8,467 nucleotides of DNA, taken from NCBI GenBank assembly GCA_030634675.1, contig DAOWAH010000054.1, forward strand, positions 1 through 8,467. The letters run 5' to 3'. Shown one piece after another: positions 1 through 8,187 of the stretch; within the stretch, counting starts at the first letter, position 1, and every line of letters starts with the position of its first letter. The stretch comes from Fidelibacterota bacterium (GTDB lineage: Bacteria; Marinisomatota; Marinisomatia; Marinisomatales; TCS56). A program made the translations under genes and the position numbers. A model generated the notes under the pieces. The model ran no database searches, was not told the origin of the DNA, and saw only the letters and a list, made by a program, of their open reading frames with translations.

Positions 1-993
1 ATCGATACGATCATTAATCAGAAAAATACCCACAAAACCGATTCCCCGGTTTTTTGTATTTATGTGGCCATCGGACAAAAAGCTTCCACCGTGGCGCGGG
101 TCGTGGTGGAACTGGAAGCCCAGGGCGCCATGGAATACACCATCGTCGTGGCGGCTAACGCCTCCGATCCGGCCCCGATGCAGTTCATCGCACCGTATGC
201 CGGCGCTACGATGGGTGAATACTTCCGCGATAACGGTCAACATGCCCTGATCGTTTACGACGATTTATCTAAACATGCCGTGGCTTATCGCCAAGTTTCT
301 CTGCTGTTACGCCGTCCGCCAGGGCGCGAAGCCTATCCCGGTGATATTTTCAATCTTCACAGCCGTCTGCTGGAACGGGCTTCCAAACTGAGTGCCGATC
401 TGGGTGGCGGATCGCTGACGGCTTTGCCGATCATCGAGACCCAGGAAGGTGATGTTGCGGCCTATATTCCCACCAATGTGATTTCGATTACCGACGGCCA
501 GATATTTTTGGAGGGCAATCTGTTCTACTCCGGTGTCCGGCCGGCCATTAACGTCGGTATTTCCGTGTCCCGGGTCGGTGGCAACGCCCAGATCAAGGCC
601 ATGAAACAGGTAGCCGGATCACTCAAATTAGACCTGGCTCAATTCCGTGAGCTGGAAGCATTTGCTAAGTTCGGTTCCGATATGGATGCCGCTACCAAAA
701 AGCAGCTCAACCGTGGTTATCGCCTGGTGGAAATCCTTAATCAGCATCAGTTTGACCCTCTGCAAGTAGAACAGCAGGTGGTCATCATCTTTGCCGGCAC
801 AGAGGGTTTTCTGGACGAGTTGACAATCGCGCAGACCAAAGCGTTCTCCAAAGAATACCTGTCCTATCTTGAGACCTCCAGCAGTTCGATCTTGAAAGAT
901 ATTGCTGAGCAGAAAGAATTGGACGACAATATCAAGGATGCCATGCGCAAAACGCTCGATGAATTTTTAGCCGGTTTTAAGGATCACAACTAA
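1..993 (+). CDS. atpA: F1Fo ATP synthase subunit alpha, 3' part (5' end outside window)
   Basis: Alpha subunit of the membrane-bound F-type ATP synthase. It forms the alpha3beta3 hexamer with beta and binds nucleotide at the non-catalytic sites. The frame is open from base 1, so the gene enters from the left; 330 codons are visible before TAA at 991-993. The first visible residues (IDTIINQ) normally follow directly after the family's Walker A GDRQTGKT, so about the first third is missing. Visible landmarks, by visible-residue number, are [11 protein letters not shown] (about 19-29), the Walker B-like LIVYDDLSK (about 83-91), [36 protein letters not shown], and SVSRVGG, whose Arg (about 191) is the arginine finger contacting the beta catalytic site. 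The C-terminal helical domain is complete. A GTG at 64 lies inside the conserved IYVAIGQ motif and is not the true start. It is first in the visible atpA-G-D-C order. The identification is very secure. Confidence 0.98.
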   Translation: MDTIINQKNTHKTDSPVFCIYVAIGQKASTVARVVVELEAQGAMEYTIVVAANASDPAPMQFIAPYAGATMGEYFRDNGQHALIVYDDLSKHAVAYRQVSLLLRRPPGREAYPGDIFNLHSRLLERASKLSADLGGGSLTALPIIETQEGDVAAYIPTNVISITDGQIFLEGNLFYSGVRPAINVGISVSRVGGNAQIKAMKQVAGSLKLDLAQFRELEAFAKFGSDMDAATKKQLNRGYRLVEILNQHQFDPLQVEQQVVIIFAGTEGFLDELTIAQTKAFSKEYLSYLETSSSSILKDIAEQKELDDNIKDAMRKTLDEFLAGFKDHN

Positions 994-1003
994 CGGATAA
1001 TTT

Positions 1004-1879
1004 ATGGCTAGTCTGAAAGATATCCGGCAACGCATTAAGGCCATCAAAAATATTCAGAAGGTGACCAATGCCATGAAGATGGTGGCGGCTGCCCGATTGC
1101 GCCGGTCTCAGATGAATATGGAACAGGCTCGACCCTACGCCCGGCGGATCAACGAAGTTCTGGAACACCTGCTACCGGCTATTGACCGATCGCTTAATCC
1201 CCTGCTGGCGGTGCGGGAACCGGAGAAAGTGGGTTTCGTTATCGTCACCGCTGATCGCGGACTCTGCGGAGGCTTCAATGGTAATATCATCCGCACGGCT
1301 ACCGGTCTGCTGCAAGAATACGAGCGCGATGAGGTTTCACTGATCTGTGTGGGTAAAAAAGGGCGTAATTATTTTGTCAAAGAAGGTTATAACGTTATTG
1401 GACAGTATACCGATTTCTGGAATGAGCTGGCTTTTCAGCACGCGGCCGGTATTATGGAACAGGTCAGACGTTTGTACTTGGAAAATAACCTTGATAAGGT
1501 CATTCTGATTTACAACGAATTTAAGAATGTGGTGCGACAGGAAATTGTAACCCGGCAACTTTTACCATTAATTCTTTCAGAAGTTGAAAATGGATCCGGG
1601 CCAGCACCGGAGTTTGGTGAATATTTATTTGAGCCATCGGAAGAAGATATTGTTAATTCGTTGGTTCCACGGCATCTGAATGTGCAGGTTTGGCAGGCTC
1701 TATTAGAGTCCAATGCTGCCGAGCAGGCAGCCCGGATGAATGCCATGGGTGCCGCCACCGAAAATGCGGGGGAGATGATTTCAACCTTAACATTAGAATA
1801 CAATAAAGCGCGGCAGGCGGCGATCACCAAAGAATTATTAGAAATCGTCAGCGGGGCTGAAGCGCTGGTAAAGGCATAA
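1004..1879 (+). CDS. atpG: F1Fo ATP synthase subunit gamma
   Basis: Gamma subunit, the central rotating shaft of F1 that couples proton flow through Fo to conformational change in the beta subunits. The protein has 291 residues, normal for bacterial gamma. The N-terminal helix carries the signature MASLKDIRQRIKAIKNIQKVTNAMKM and continues as one half of the antiparallel coiled coil. The central Rossmann-like domain contains the conserved DRGLCGGFN at residues 84-92. The C-terminal helix (about 245-291, with TLTLEYNKARQAAITKELLEIVSGAEAL) is the second half of the coiled coil. The start ATG follows the atpA stop by 10 bases; a weak GGA at 995-997 is the only Shine-Dalgarno-like element, so translational coupling to atpA is plausible (inference). 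No redox-regulatory insertion of the chloroplast type is seen. Confidence 0.98.
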   Translation: MASLKDIRQRIKAIKNIQKVTNAMKMVAAARLRRSQMNMEQARPYARRINEVLEHLLPAIDRSLNPLLAVREPEKVGFVIVTADRGLCGGFNGNIIRTATGLLQEYERDEVSLICVGKKGRNYFVKEGYNVIGQYTDFWNELAFQHAAGIMEQVRRLYLENNLDKVILIYNEFKNVVRQEIVTRQLLPLILSEVENGSGPAPEFGEYLFEPSEEDIVNSLVPRHLNVQVWQALLESNAAEQAARMNAMGAATENAGEMISTLTLEYNKARQAAITKELLEIVSGAEALVKA

Positions 1880-3286
<1,407 letters not shown>

Positions 3287-3694
3287 ATGAGCACATTCCA
3301 CCTGGAAATTGTTACACCGACAAGGGTCATCGATAAAGGTGAGGTGACCTACGTCCGTTGCCCTGGTAGTGACGGGCAATTCGGTGTGATGGCACGCCAT
3401 ACCAATGCCATGTTTGCCCTGTCCGCAGGCGAGATTAAAGTAGTTTCGGATAATGAAACCAGCTTTCTGGCCACGCGCGGTGGTTTTGCTGAAGTGACAG
3501 GTAGCGAGGTGAAAATATTGGTGGAGACTGCCGAACACGCCGCCGAGATCGACCTGGACCGAGCACAGAAAGCTCTTGGAAGGGCTAAGCAGTGGGTTGC
3601 CAAAAAAGGTCCTGAAATGGATCTAGCCCGCGCCGAAATGTCGATCAAGCGTGCCCTCACCCGTTTACGGGTTGCCAAACGCCACCAGAACTGA
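3287..3694 (+). CDS. atpC: F1Fo ATP synthase subunit epsilon, with ATP-sensing C-terminal domain
   Basis: Epsilon subunit, which sits on the gamma foot and links F1 to the c-ring. In many bacteria its C-terminal helices inhibit ATP hydrolysis. The protein has 135 residues, with an N-terminal beta sandwich (about 1-85, starting FHLEIVTPTRV and including PGSDGQFGVMARH) and a full two-helix C-terminal domain (about 88-132). Residues 88-93 read IDLDRA and fit the I/L-D-x-x-R-A ATP-binding motif described for the Bacillus PS3 epsilon. E83, R92, R99, R122 and R126 fall at the positions I recall as ATP ligands there. I infer an ATP-responsive inhibitory epsilon. The ATG immediately follows the atpD TAA with no gap, implying coupled translation. 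It is the last gene of the operon; the palindrome module starts 9 bases after its stop. Confidence 0.97.
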   Translation: MSTFHLEIVTPTRVIDKGEVTYVRCPGSDGQFGVMARHTNAMFALSAGEIKVVSDNETSFLATRGGFAEVTGSEVKILVETAEHAAEIDLDRAQKALGRAKQWVAKKGPEMDLARAEMSIKRALTRLRVAKRHQN

Positions 3695-3703
3695 TTTGTT
3701 ATA

Positions 3704-3719
3704 AACCGTTAAAACGGTT
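3704..3719. repeat. 16-nt palindrome P1 (AACCGTT-AA-AACGGTT)
   Basis: Perfect 7-bp inverted repeat with an AA centre. It is identical over all 16 bases to the copy at 4309-4324, and both are preceded by TA and followed a few bases later by TAGTC. It starts 9 bases after the atpC stop. Confidence 0.85.
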
Positions 3720-3741
3720 GAAAATTAGTCAGGGGTATTAA

Positions 3742-3761
3742 CCCATAGTTAAAACTGTGGG
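3742..3761 (-). repeat. REP-like hairpin H1
   Basis: Arms CCCATAGTT and AACTGTGGG pair over 9 positions (one T:G wobble) around an AA centre. Read on the minus strand it is preceded by ACAG and begins CCCACAGTT. In that orientation it matches hairpin H4 (4426-4445) at 19 of 20 bases, so H1 and H4 are inverted copies of one element. Confidence 0.85.
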
Positions 3762-3783
3762 CTGTTGGTTCGGTTCATTGCAG

Positions 3784-3803
3784 CCCATGACTTTAGTCGT
3801 GGG
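3784..3803 (+). repeat. REP-like hairpin H2
   Basis: Arms CCCATGACT and AGTCGTGGG pair over 9 positions (one wobble) around a TT centre, with GCAG immediately 5'. The CCCA/TGGG ends and the total length match H1 and H4, while the inner stem differs. The inner differences still pair, which is compatible with selection on structure. Confidence 0.8.
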
Positions 3804-3826
3804 TATATTTACAATAATTGTTGTGT

Positions 3827-3842
3827 AACCGTTTTAACGGTT
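3827..3842. repeat. 16-nt palindrome P2 (AACCGTT-TT-AACGGTT)
   Basis: Same 7-bp arms as P1 but with a TT centre, so it is the exact reverse complement of P1. Three further T residues follow (3843-3845), which could give weak terminator-like character, but the stem is short and AT-rich. Confidence 0.85.
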
Positions 3843-3870
3843 TTTAAATTGAAGCGTAATTAATTATAAA

Positions 3871-3876
3871 AGGAGG
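3871..3876 (+). promoter_or_regulatory. Strong Shine-Dalgarno of the transposase gene
   Basis: AGGAGG ends 4 bases before the ATG at 3881 and fixes that start. It is closer to consensus than any ribosome-binding sequence of the neighbouring ATP synthase genes, which is unusual because Y1 transposases are often poorly translated. Folding of the upstream module might still limit access (inference). Confidence 0.7.
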
Positions 3877-3880
3877 TAGA

Positions 3881-4309
3881 ATGTCACATTCATTATCTAA
3901 AGTCTGGATTCATGCCATCTTCGGTACGAAAGACAAACAGCAACTCATCATTAAAGATCATTCTTTTCCAATCCATCGGCGGATAACCGAACGATTTGAA
4001 AAACATGGTTGCCAGGTTCAAATCATAAATGGAATTCCTGATCATGTACATGTTCTGTTTCTACTGTCCACCGGTAAATCGATTGCTGAAATCATGAAAG
4101 CGGTGAAAGGCGAGTCGTCTCATTGGATCAACCGTCAGGATTTCATGAAAACCAAATTCGCCTGGCAAATTGGCTATGGAGCTTTTTCAATCAGCGAATC
4201 GCAGGTGGAGGTCGTGGAGGAATATATAAAAAATCAGGTTGAGCACCATCTTAAACGCACCTACCAGGAAGAAGTTGATTTATTTTTGAAAAACTATGGG
4301 CTCGGGTAA
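3881..4309 (+). CDS. tnpA: Single-domain HUH/Y1 transposase, IS200/IS605 superfamily, RAYT-like
   Basis: A small DNA-nicking and joining enzyme that acts on single-stranded DNA with hairpins through a 5'-phosphotyrosine intermediate. The protein has 142 residues. The N-terminal strand VWIHAIFGTKDKQ (8-20) is typical of the Y1 fold. The metal-binding HUH motif is DHVHVLF with H55 and H57, and the catalytic helix is VVEEYIKNQVEHH with Tyr115 and Gln119. The segment FAWQIGYGAFSISESQ (93-108) and the ending YIKNQ..HH..T..EE resemble the small transposases common in Bacteroidota-like genomes, from memory. All catalytic residues are present, so it could be active. The C-terminus is short (LKNYGLG), and its stop codon overlaps the first base of palindrome P3. 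No tnpB/iscB-like partner is nearby. The two palindrome modules are the likely substrate. Family assignment is secure; RAYT versus plain IS200-like is not settled. Confidence 0.93.
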   Translation: MSHSLSKVWIHAIFGTKDKQQLIIKDHSFPIHRRITERFEKHGCQVQIINGIPDHVHVLFLLSTGKSIAEIMKAVKGESSHWINRQDFMKTKFAWQIGYGAFSISESQVEVVEEYIKNQVEHHLKRTYQEEVDLFLKNYGLG

Positions 4310-4324
4310 ACCGTTAAAACGGTT
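4309..4324. repeat. 16-nt palindrome P3 (AACCGTT-AA-AACGGTT)
   Basis: Identical to P1 across all 16 bases. Its first base is the last base of the transposase TAA stop, so coding sequence and repeat directly abut. Confidence 0.85.
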
Positions 4325-4344
4325 AAATATAGTCGTCATTTATA

Positions 4345-4388
4345 CCCACAACTGAAGCATGCACTGAACAAAGTGAATGTGTTGTGGG
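4345..4388 (-). repeat. Expanded REP-like hairpin H3
   Basis: Outer arms CCCACAAC (4345-4352) and GTTGTGGG (4381-4388) pair perfectly over 8 bp. Inside, CATGCACT (4358-4365) pairs with AGTGAATG (4372-4379) apart from one G:A mismatch, around the loop GAACAA. It is 44 nt instead of the 20 nt of the other three hairpins, but the CCCA/TGGG ends are kept. On the minus strand it is preceded by TCAA instead of NCAG. Confidence 0.72.
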
Positions 4389-4394
4389 TTGATT

Positions 4395-4422
4395 TTTAAC
4401 TGACAATTGACTATCAGTTAAA
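4395..4422. repeat. Linker hairpin of the right module
   Basis: TTTAACTGA (4395-4403) and TCAGTTAAA (4414-4422) form a perfect 9-bp stem with the loop CAATTGACTA. It lies between H3 and H4 and has no counterpart in the left module. Confidence 0.75.
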
Positions 4423-4425
4423 CAG

Positions 4426-4445
4426 CCCACAGTTTTAACTGTGGG
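4426..4445 (+). repeat. REP-like hairpin H4, possible weak terminator
   Basis: Perfect 9-bp stem CCCACAGTT / AACTGTGGG with a TT centre, preceded by ACAG. It is followed by TTTT (4446-4449), so it could act as a modest intrinsic terminator for transcripts coming from atpC or the transposase gene. It is 19/20 identical to H1 read on the other strand. Confidence 0.82.
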
Positions 4446-4468
4446 TTTTATGGTTAAAATTAATTCCT

Positions 4469-4484
4469 AACCGTTTCAACGGTT
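4469..4484. repeat. 16-nt palindrome P4 (AACCGTT-TC-AACGGTT)
   Basis: Same 7-bp arms as the other three copies, with a TC centre instead of TT. It is the outer right boundary of the symmetrical structure. The remaining 76 bases to aspS (4485-4560) are AT-rich, and I cannot assign a convincing promoter there. Confidence 0.83.
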
Positions 4485-4560
4485 TTCTACGAAAATCCGA
4501 TATTCACCAATAAATTCGACTCTGTATTTTGAATTGAAAATTCTATAGATCGGAAAGATT

Positions 4561-6312
4561 ATGTTCAAACGAACCCATACCTGTTGTGAATTACGAAGTA
4601 GTAATATCGAAACTGATGTCAGTCTGAACGGCTGGGTGAACACGGTGCGGTTGCATGGACAGGTTGTCTTTGTAGATCTGCGTGACCGCTATGGAAAGAC
4701 CCAACTGGTTTTTAACACTGACACTTATTCCGGTTCGTTCGAACAGGTGAAAAAACTGTCGATGGAAGATGTGATCAGTATCCGCGGGAAGGTCCAGCCA
4801 AGGGCGACTGATGCGGTCAATCCGGAAATGTCCACCGGTGAAATCGAAGTGTTGGTTGATAAAATGATCATTCTCAACGAAGCGGCGCCGTTGCCATTCG
4901 TCATCACCGATCGGGAAAGCGCCCTGGAAGACCTGCGCCTGAAATACCGCTACTTAGAATTGCGGACCGAAGAATTGCAGAAATATTTGATGATTCGCCA
5001 TCATACCTACCAAGTGACAAGGAATCACCTGGCAGCAAAAAACTTCATCGAAATTGAAACGCCGGTGCTGATGAAATCCACCCCGGAAGGCGCCCGTGAT
5101 TACTTAGTGCCCAGCCGGATTCACAAGGGTAAATTTTATGCCCTGCCCCAGTCACCCCAAACCTTCAAGCAATTACTGATGATCGCCGGTTTCGACCGTT
5201 ATTTCCAGATCGTCAAATGCTTCCGGGATGAGGACCTGCGGTCCGACCGCCAACCGGAATTTACTCAGATCGATGTTGAAATGTCTTTCATTGACGAAGC
5301 TGACATAAGGGAAATCTGTGAAGCGCTGACCAAAACAATTTTCAAGCAAGTTATCAATGTCGATTTACCGGAGACCTTCCCAATTATGACCTATGCTGAA
5401 GCCATGGATAATTACGGTACCGACCGGCCGGACCTGCGTTTCGAGTTGAAATTACAGGATTGCAAACATTTCGCCGATCAATCCGATTTTAATGCCTTCA
5501 AATCGGCTGAATGCGTAAAAGGAATTGTATTACCCAATGGTACTAAGTATTCCCGGAAGGTTATCGATAGCCTCACCGAACTGGTGAAAAAATACGGCGC
5601 TAAGGGTCTGGCTTGGATGAAGATGGACGACAACAATCTGACCGGTGGCATTTCCAAATTCTTCAGTTCGGAATTACAGCGCAGCTTGATCGCTGAACTA
5701 GGAATAGAAAATGGTTCAATTTTATTTCTGATCGGTGATGAAAAGAAGGTGGTTTTACCGGCATTGGGAGCCCTGCGTAATGAGCTGGCCAAACGGGAGG
5801 GGCTGCCGGATGACAATATATTTAAGCCCGTCTGGGTAACCGATTTCCCGATGTTTGATTGGGATGCGGAGTCTCAGCGGTACCTCGCTGTACACCACCC
5901 CTTTACGGCACCCCATCCGGATGATATCGAATTGCTGGAATCCAATCCCGGTGTGGCTCGCTCTCTTGGGTACGACCTGGTGATCAATGGTCATGAAATC
6001 GCCGGCGGATCGATTCGTATCCATGATACAAATGTGCAGCGGAAAGTCTTCAATTTACTGAAAATCAGCGAAGACGAAGCTCAGGTCAAATTCGGATTTT
6101 TATTAGAAGCACTGACCTATGGCGCTCCGCCCCATGGTGGAATCGCTTACGGCTTTGATCGGTTGATCATGATTCTGGCCAAAACACATCAGATTCGCGA
6201 TGTCATTGCTTTCCCAAAAACAACCTCGGCCACCTCACTCATGGATGGTACACCTAATATTGTATCGGACGAGCAATTACGGGAACTGGGAATAAAACTG
6301 ATCGAAAAATAA
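4561..6312 (+). CDS. aspS: Aspartyl-tRNA synthetase, bacterial type with GAD domain
   Basis: Class II aminoacyl-tRNA synthetase that activates aspartate with ATP and charges tRNA-Asp in the cytoplasm. It has 583 residues (E. coli has about 590). An N-terminal OB-fold anticodon-binding domain spans about 1-105, with GWVN at 24-27 and FVDLRDRYG at 37-45. The catalytic core includes FIEIETPVLMKSTPEGARDYLVPSR (162-186), the QSPQ aspartate-pocket segment (197-200), motif 2 FRDEDLR (221-227) followed by PEFTQID, and motif 3 GIAYGFDR (527-534). The bacterial GAD insertion lies at about 290-410. GGA at 4552-4554 sits 6 bases before the ATG. In the OB fold the sequence RLHGQ places His32 where, as I recall, non-discriminating enzymes have His and E. 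coli has Leu, so it may also charge tRNA-Asn (inference). It is convergent with typA. Confidence 0.98.
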   Translation: MFKRTHTCCELRSSNIETDVSLNGWVNTVRLHGQVVFVDLRDRYGKTQLVFNTDTYSGSFEQVKKLSMEDVISIRGKVQPRATDAVNPEMSTGEIEVLVDKMIILNEAAPLPFVITDRESALEDLRLKYRYLELRTEELQKYLMIRHHTYQVTRNHLAAKNFIEIETPVLMKSTPEGARDYLVPSRIHKGKFYALPQSPQTFKQLLMIAGFDRYFQIVKCFRDEDLRSDRQPEFTQIDVEMSFIDEADIREICEALTKTIFKQVINVDLPETFPIMTYAEAMDNYGTDRPDLRFELKLQDCKHFADQSDFNAFKSAECVKGIVLPNGTKYSRKVIDSLTELVKKYGAKGLAWMKMDDNNLTGGISKFFSSELQRSLIAELGIENGSILFLIGDEKKVVLPALGALRNELAKREGLPDDNIFKPVWVTDFPMFDWDAESQRYLAVHHPFTAPHPDDIELLESNPGVARSLGYDLVINGHEIAGGSIRIHDTNVQRKVFNLLKISEDEAQVKFGFLLEALTYGAPPHGGIAYGFDRLIMILAKTHQIRDVIAFPKTTSATSLMDGTPNIVSDEQLRELGIKLIEK

Positions 6313-6325
6313 TTTATGTACTTGA

Positions 6326-6356
6326 AGGATGCCATCCCTCGCAGGGATGGCATCCT
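6326..6356. terminator. Perfect 14-bp hairpin between convergent aspS and typA
   Basis: Arms 6326-6339 (AGGATGCCATCCCT) and 6343-6356 (AGGGATGGCATCCT) pair perfectly around the 3-nt loop CGC. It fills most of the 51-bp gap between the two stop codons, which suggests a bidirectional terminator. Neither strand has a clear run of T after the stem, so it is not a textbook intrinsic terminator. It may instead block 3' exonucleases or be a dispersed repeat. Confidence 0.65.
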
Positions 6357-6363
6357 AATCAAT

Positions 6364-8187
<1,824 letters not shown>

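Larger units (their letters stand above)
3704..3842. repeat. Left BIME-like palindrome module
   Basis: A 139-nt composite repeat between atpC and the transposase. Parts in order: palindrome 3704-3719 (AA centre), 22-nt spacer, hairpin 3742-3761, 22-nt linker starting CTG and ending CAG, hairpin 3784-3803, 23-nt spacer, palindrome 3827-3842 (TT centre). The two hairpins are inverted relative to each other, each with the triplet CAG on its inner 5' side when read outward. TGGGCTG (3758-3764) can also pair with CAGCCCA (3781-3787), so the 3' arm of the first hairpin and the 5' arm of the second could form an alternative stem. The transposase start codon lies 39 bases after the last palindrome. 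The transcribed module would form a structured RNA after atpC. Confidence 0.75.
3704..4484 (+). mobile_element. REPtron-like island: Y1 transposase gene bracketed by two palindrome modules
   Basis: A 781-bp unit between atpC and aspS. It consists of a left module (3704-3842), a transposase gene (3881-4309) and a right module (4309-4484). Both modules have the same order of parts: AACCGTT-AA-AACGGTT palindrome, spacer, CCCA/TGGG hairpin, linker, CCCA/TGGG hairpin, spacer of 23 nt, and a palindrome with a TT or TC centre. The two modules are therefore in direct orientation, while each is internally inverted. This matches the known concept of BIMEs (paired inverted REP sequences) flanking a REP-associated tyrosine transposase. 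I see no clear target-site duplication. The exact element ends are not proven; either outer palindrome could lie inside or outside the mobile unit. It could alternatively be a full IS200-like element whose ends happen to be these repeats. Confidence 0.7.
4309..4484. repeat. Right BIME-like palindrome module
   Basis: A 176-nt counterpart of the left module in the same orientation. Parts in order: palindrome 4309-4324 (AA centre), 20-nt spacer containing TAGTC as in the left module, long hairpin 4345-4388, 37-nt linker holding an extra hairpin (4395-4422), hairpin 4426-4445, 23-nt spacer, palindrome 4469-4484 (TC centre). GTGGGTTG (4384-4391) can pair with CAGCCCAC (4423-4430) with one G:T wobble, the same alternative pairing seen in the left module and here enclosing the linker hairpin. 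The extra length lies inside the first hairpin and the linker, whereas the spacers keep their lengths. Confidence 0.72.

Noticed and set aside
62..250. Short plus-strand frame starting ATG at 62
   Set aside because: It overlaps atpA in another frame, whose conserved [10 protein letters not shown] reading continues through this point; it is a shadow frame.
3762..3783. GGTTCGGTTC in the left linker as a tRNA T-arm fragment or attachment site
   Set aside because: No matching acceptor or anticodon arm is present and there is no integrase nearby.
3704..4484. Repeated palindromes as a CRISPR array
   Set aside because: There are only four 16-nt palindromes at uneven distances, with a gene between pairs, no uniform spacers and no cas genes.
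4515..4549. Possible aspS promoter with a CTATAG-like -10
   Set aside because: No acceptable -35 at the right spacing, and the region is generally AT-rich, so the match is not informative.
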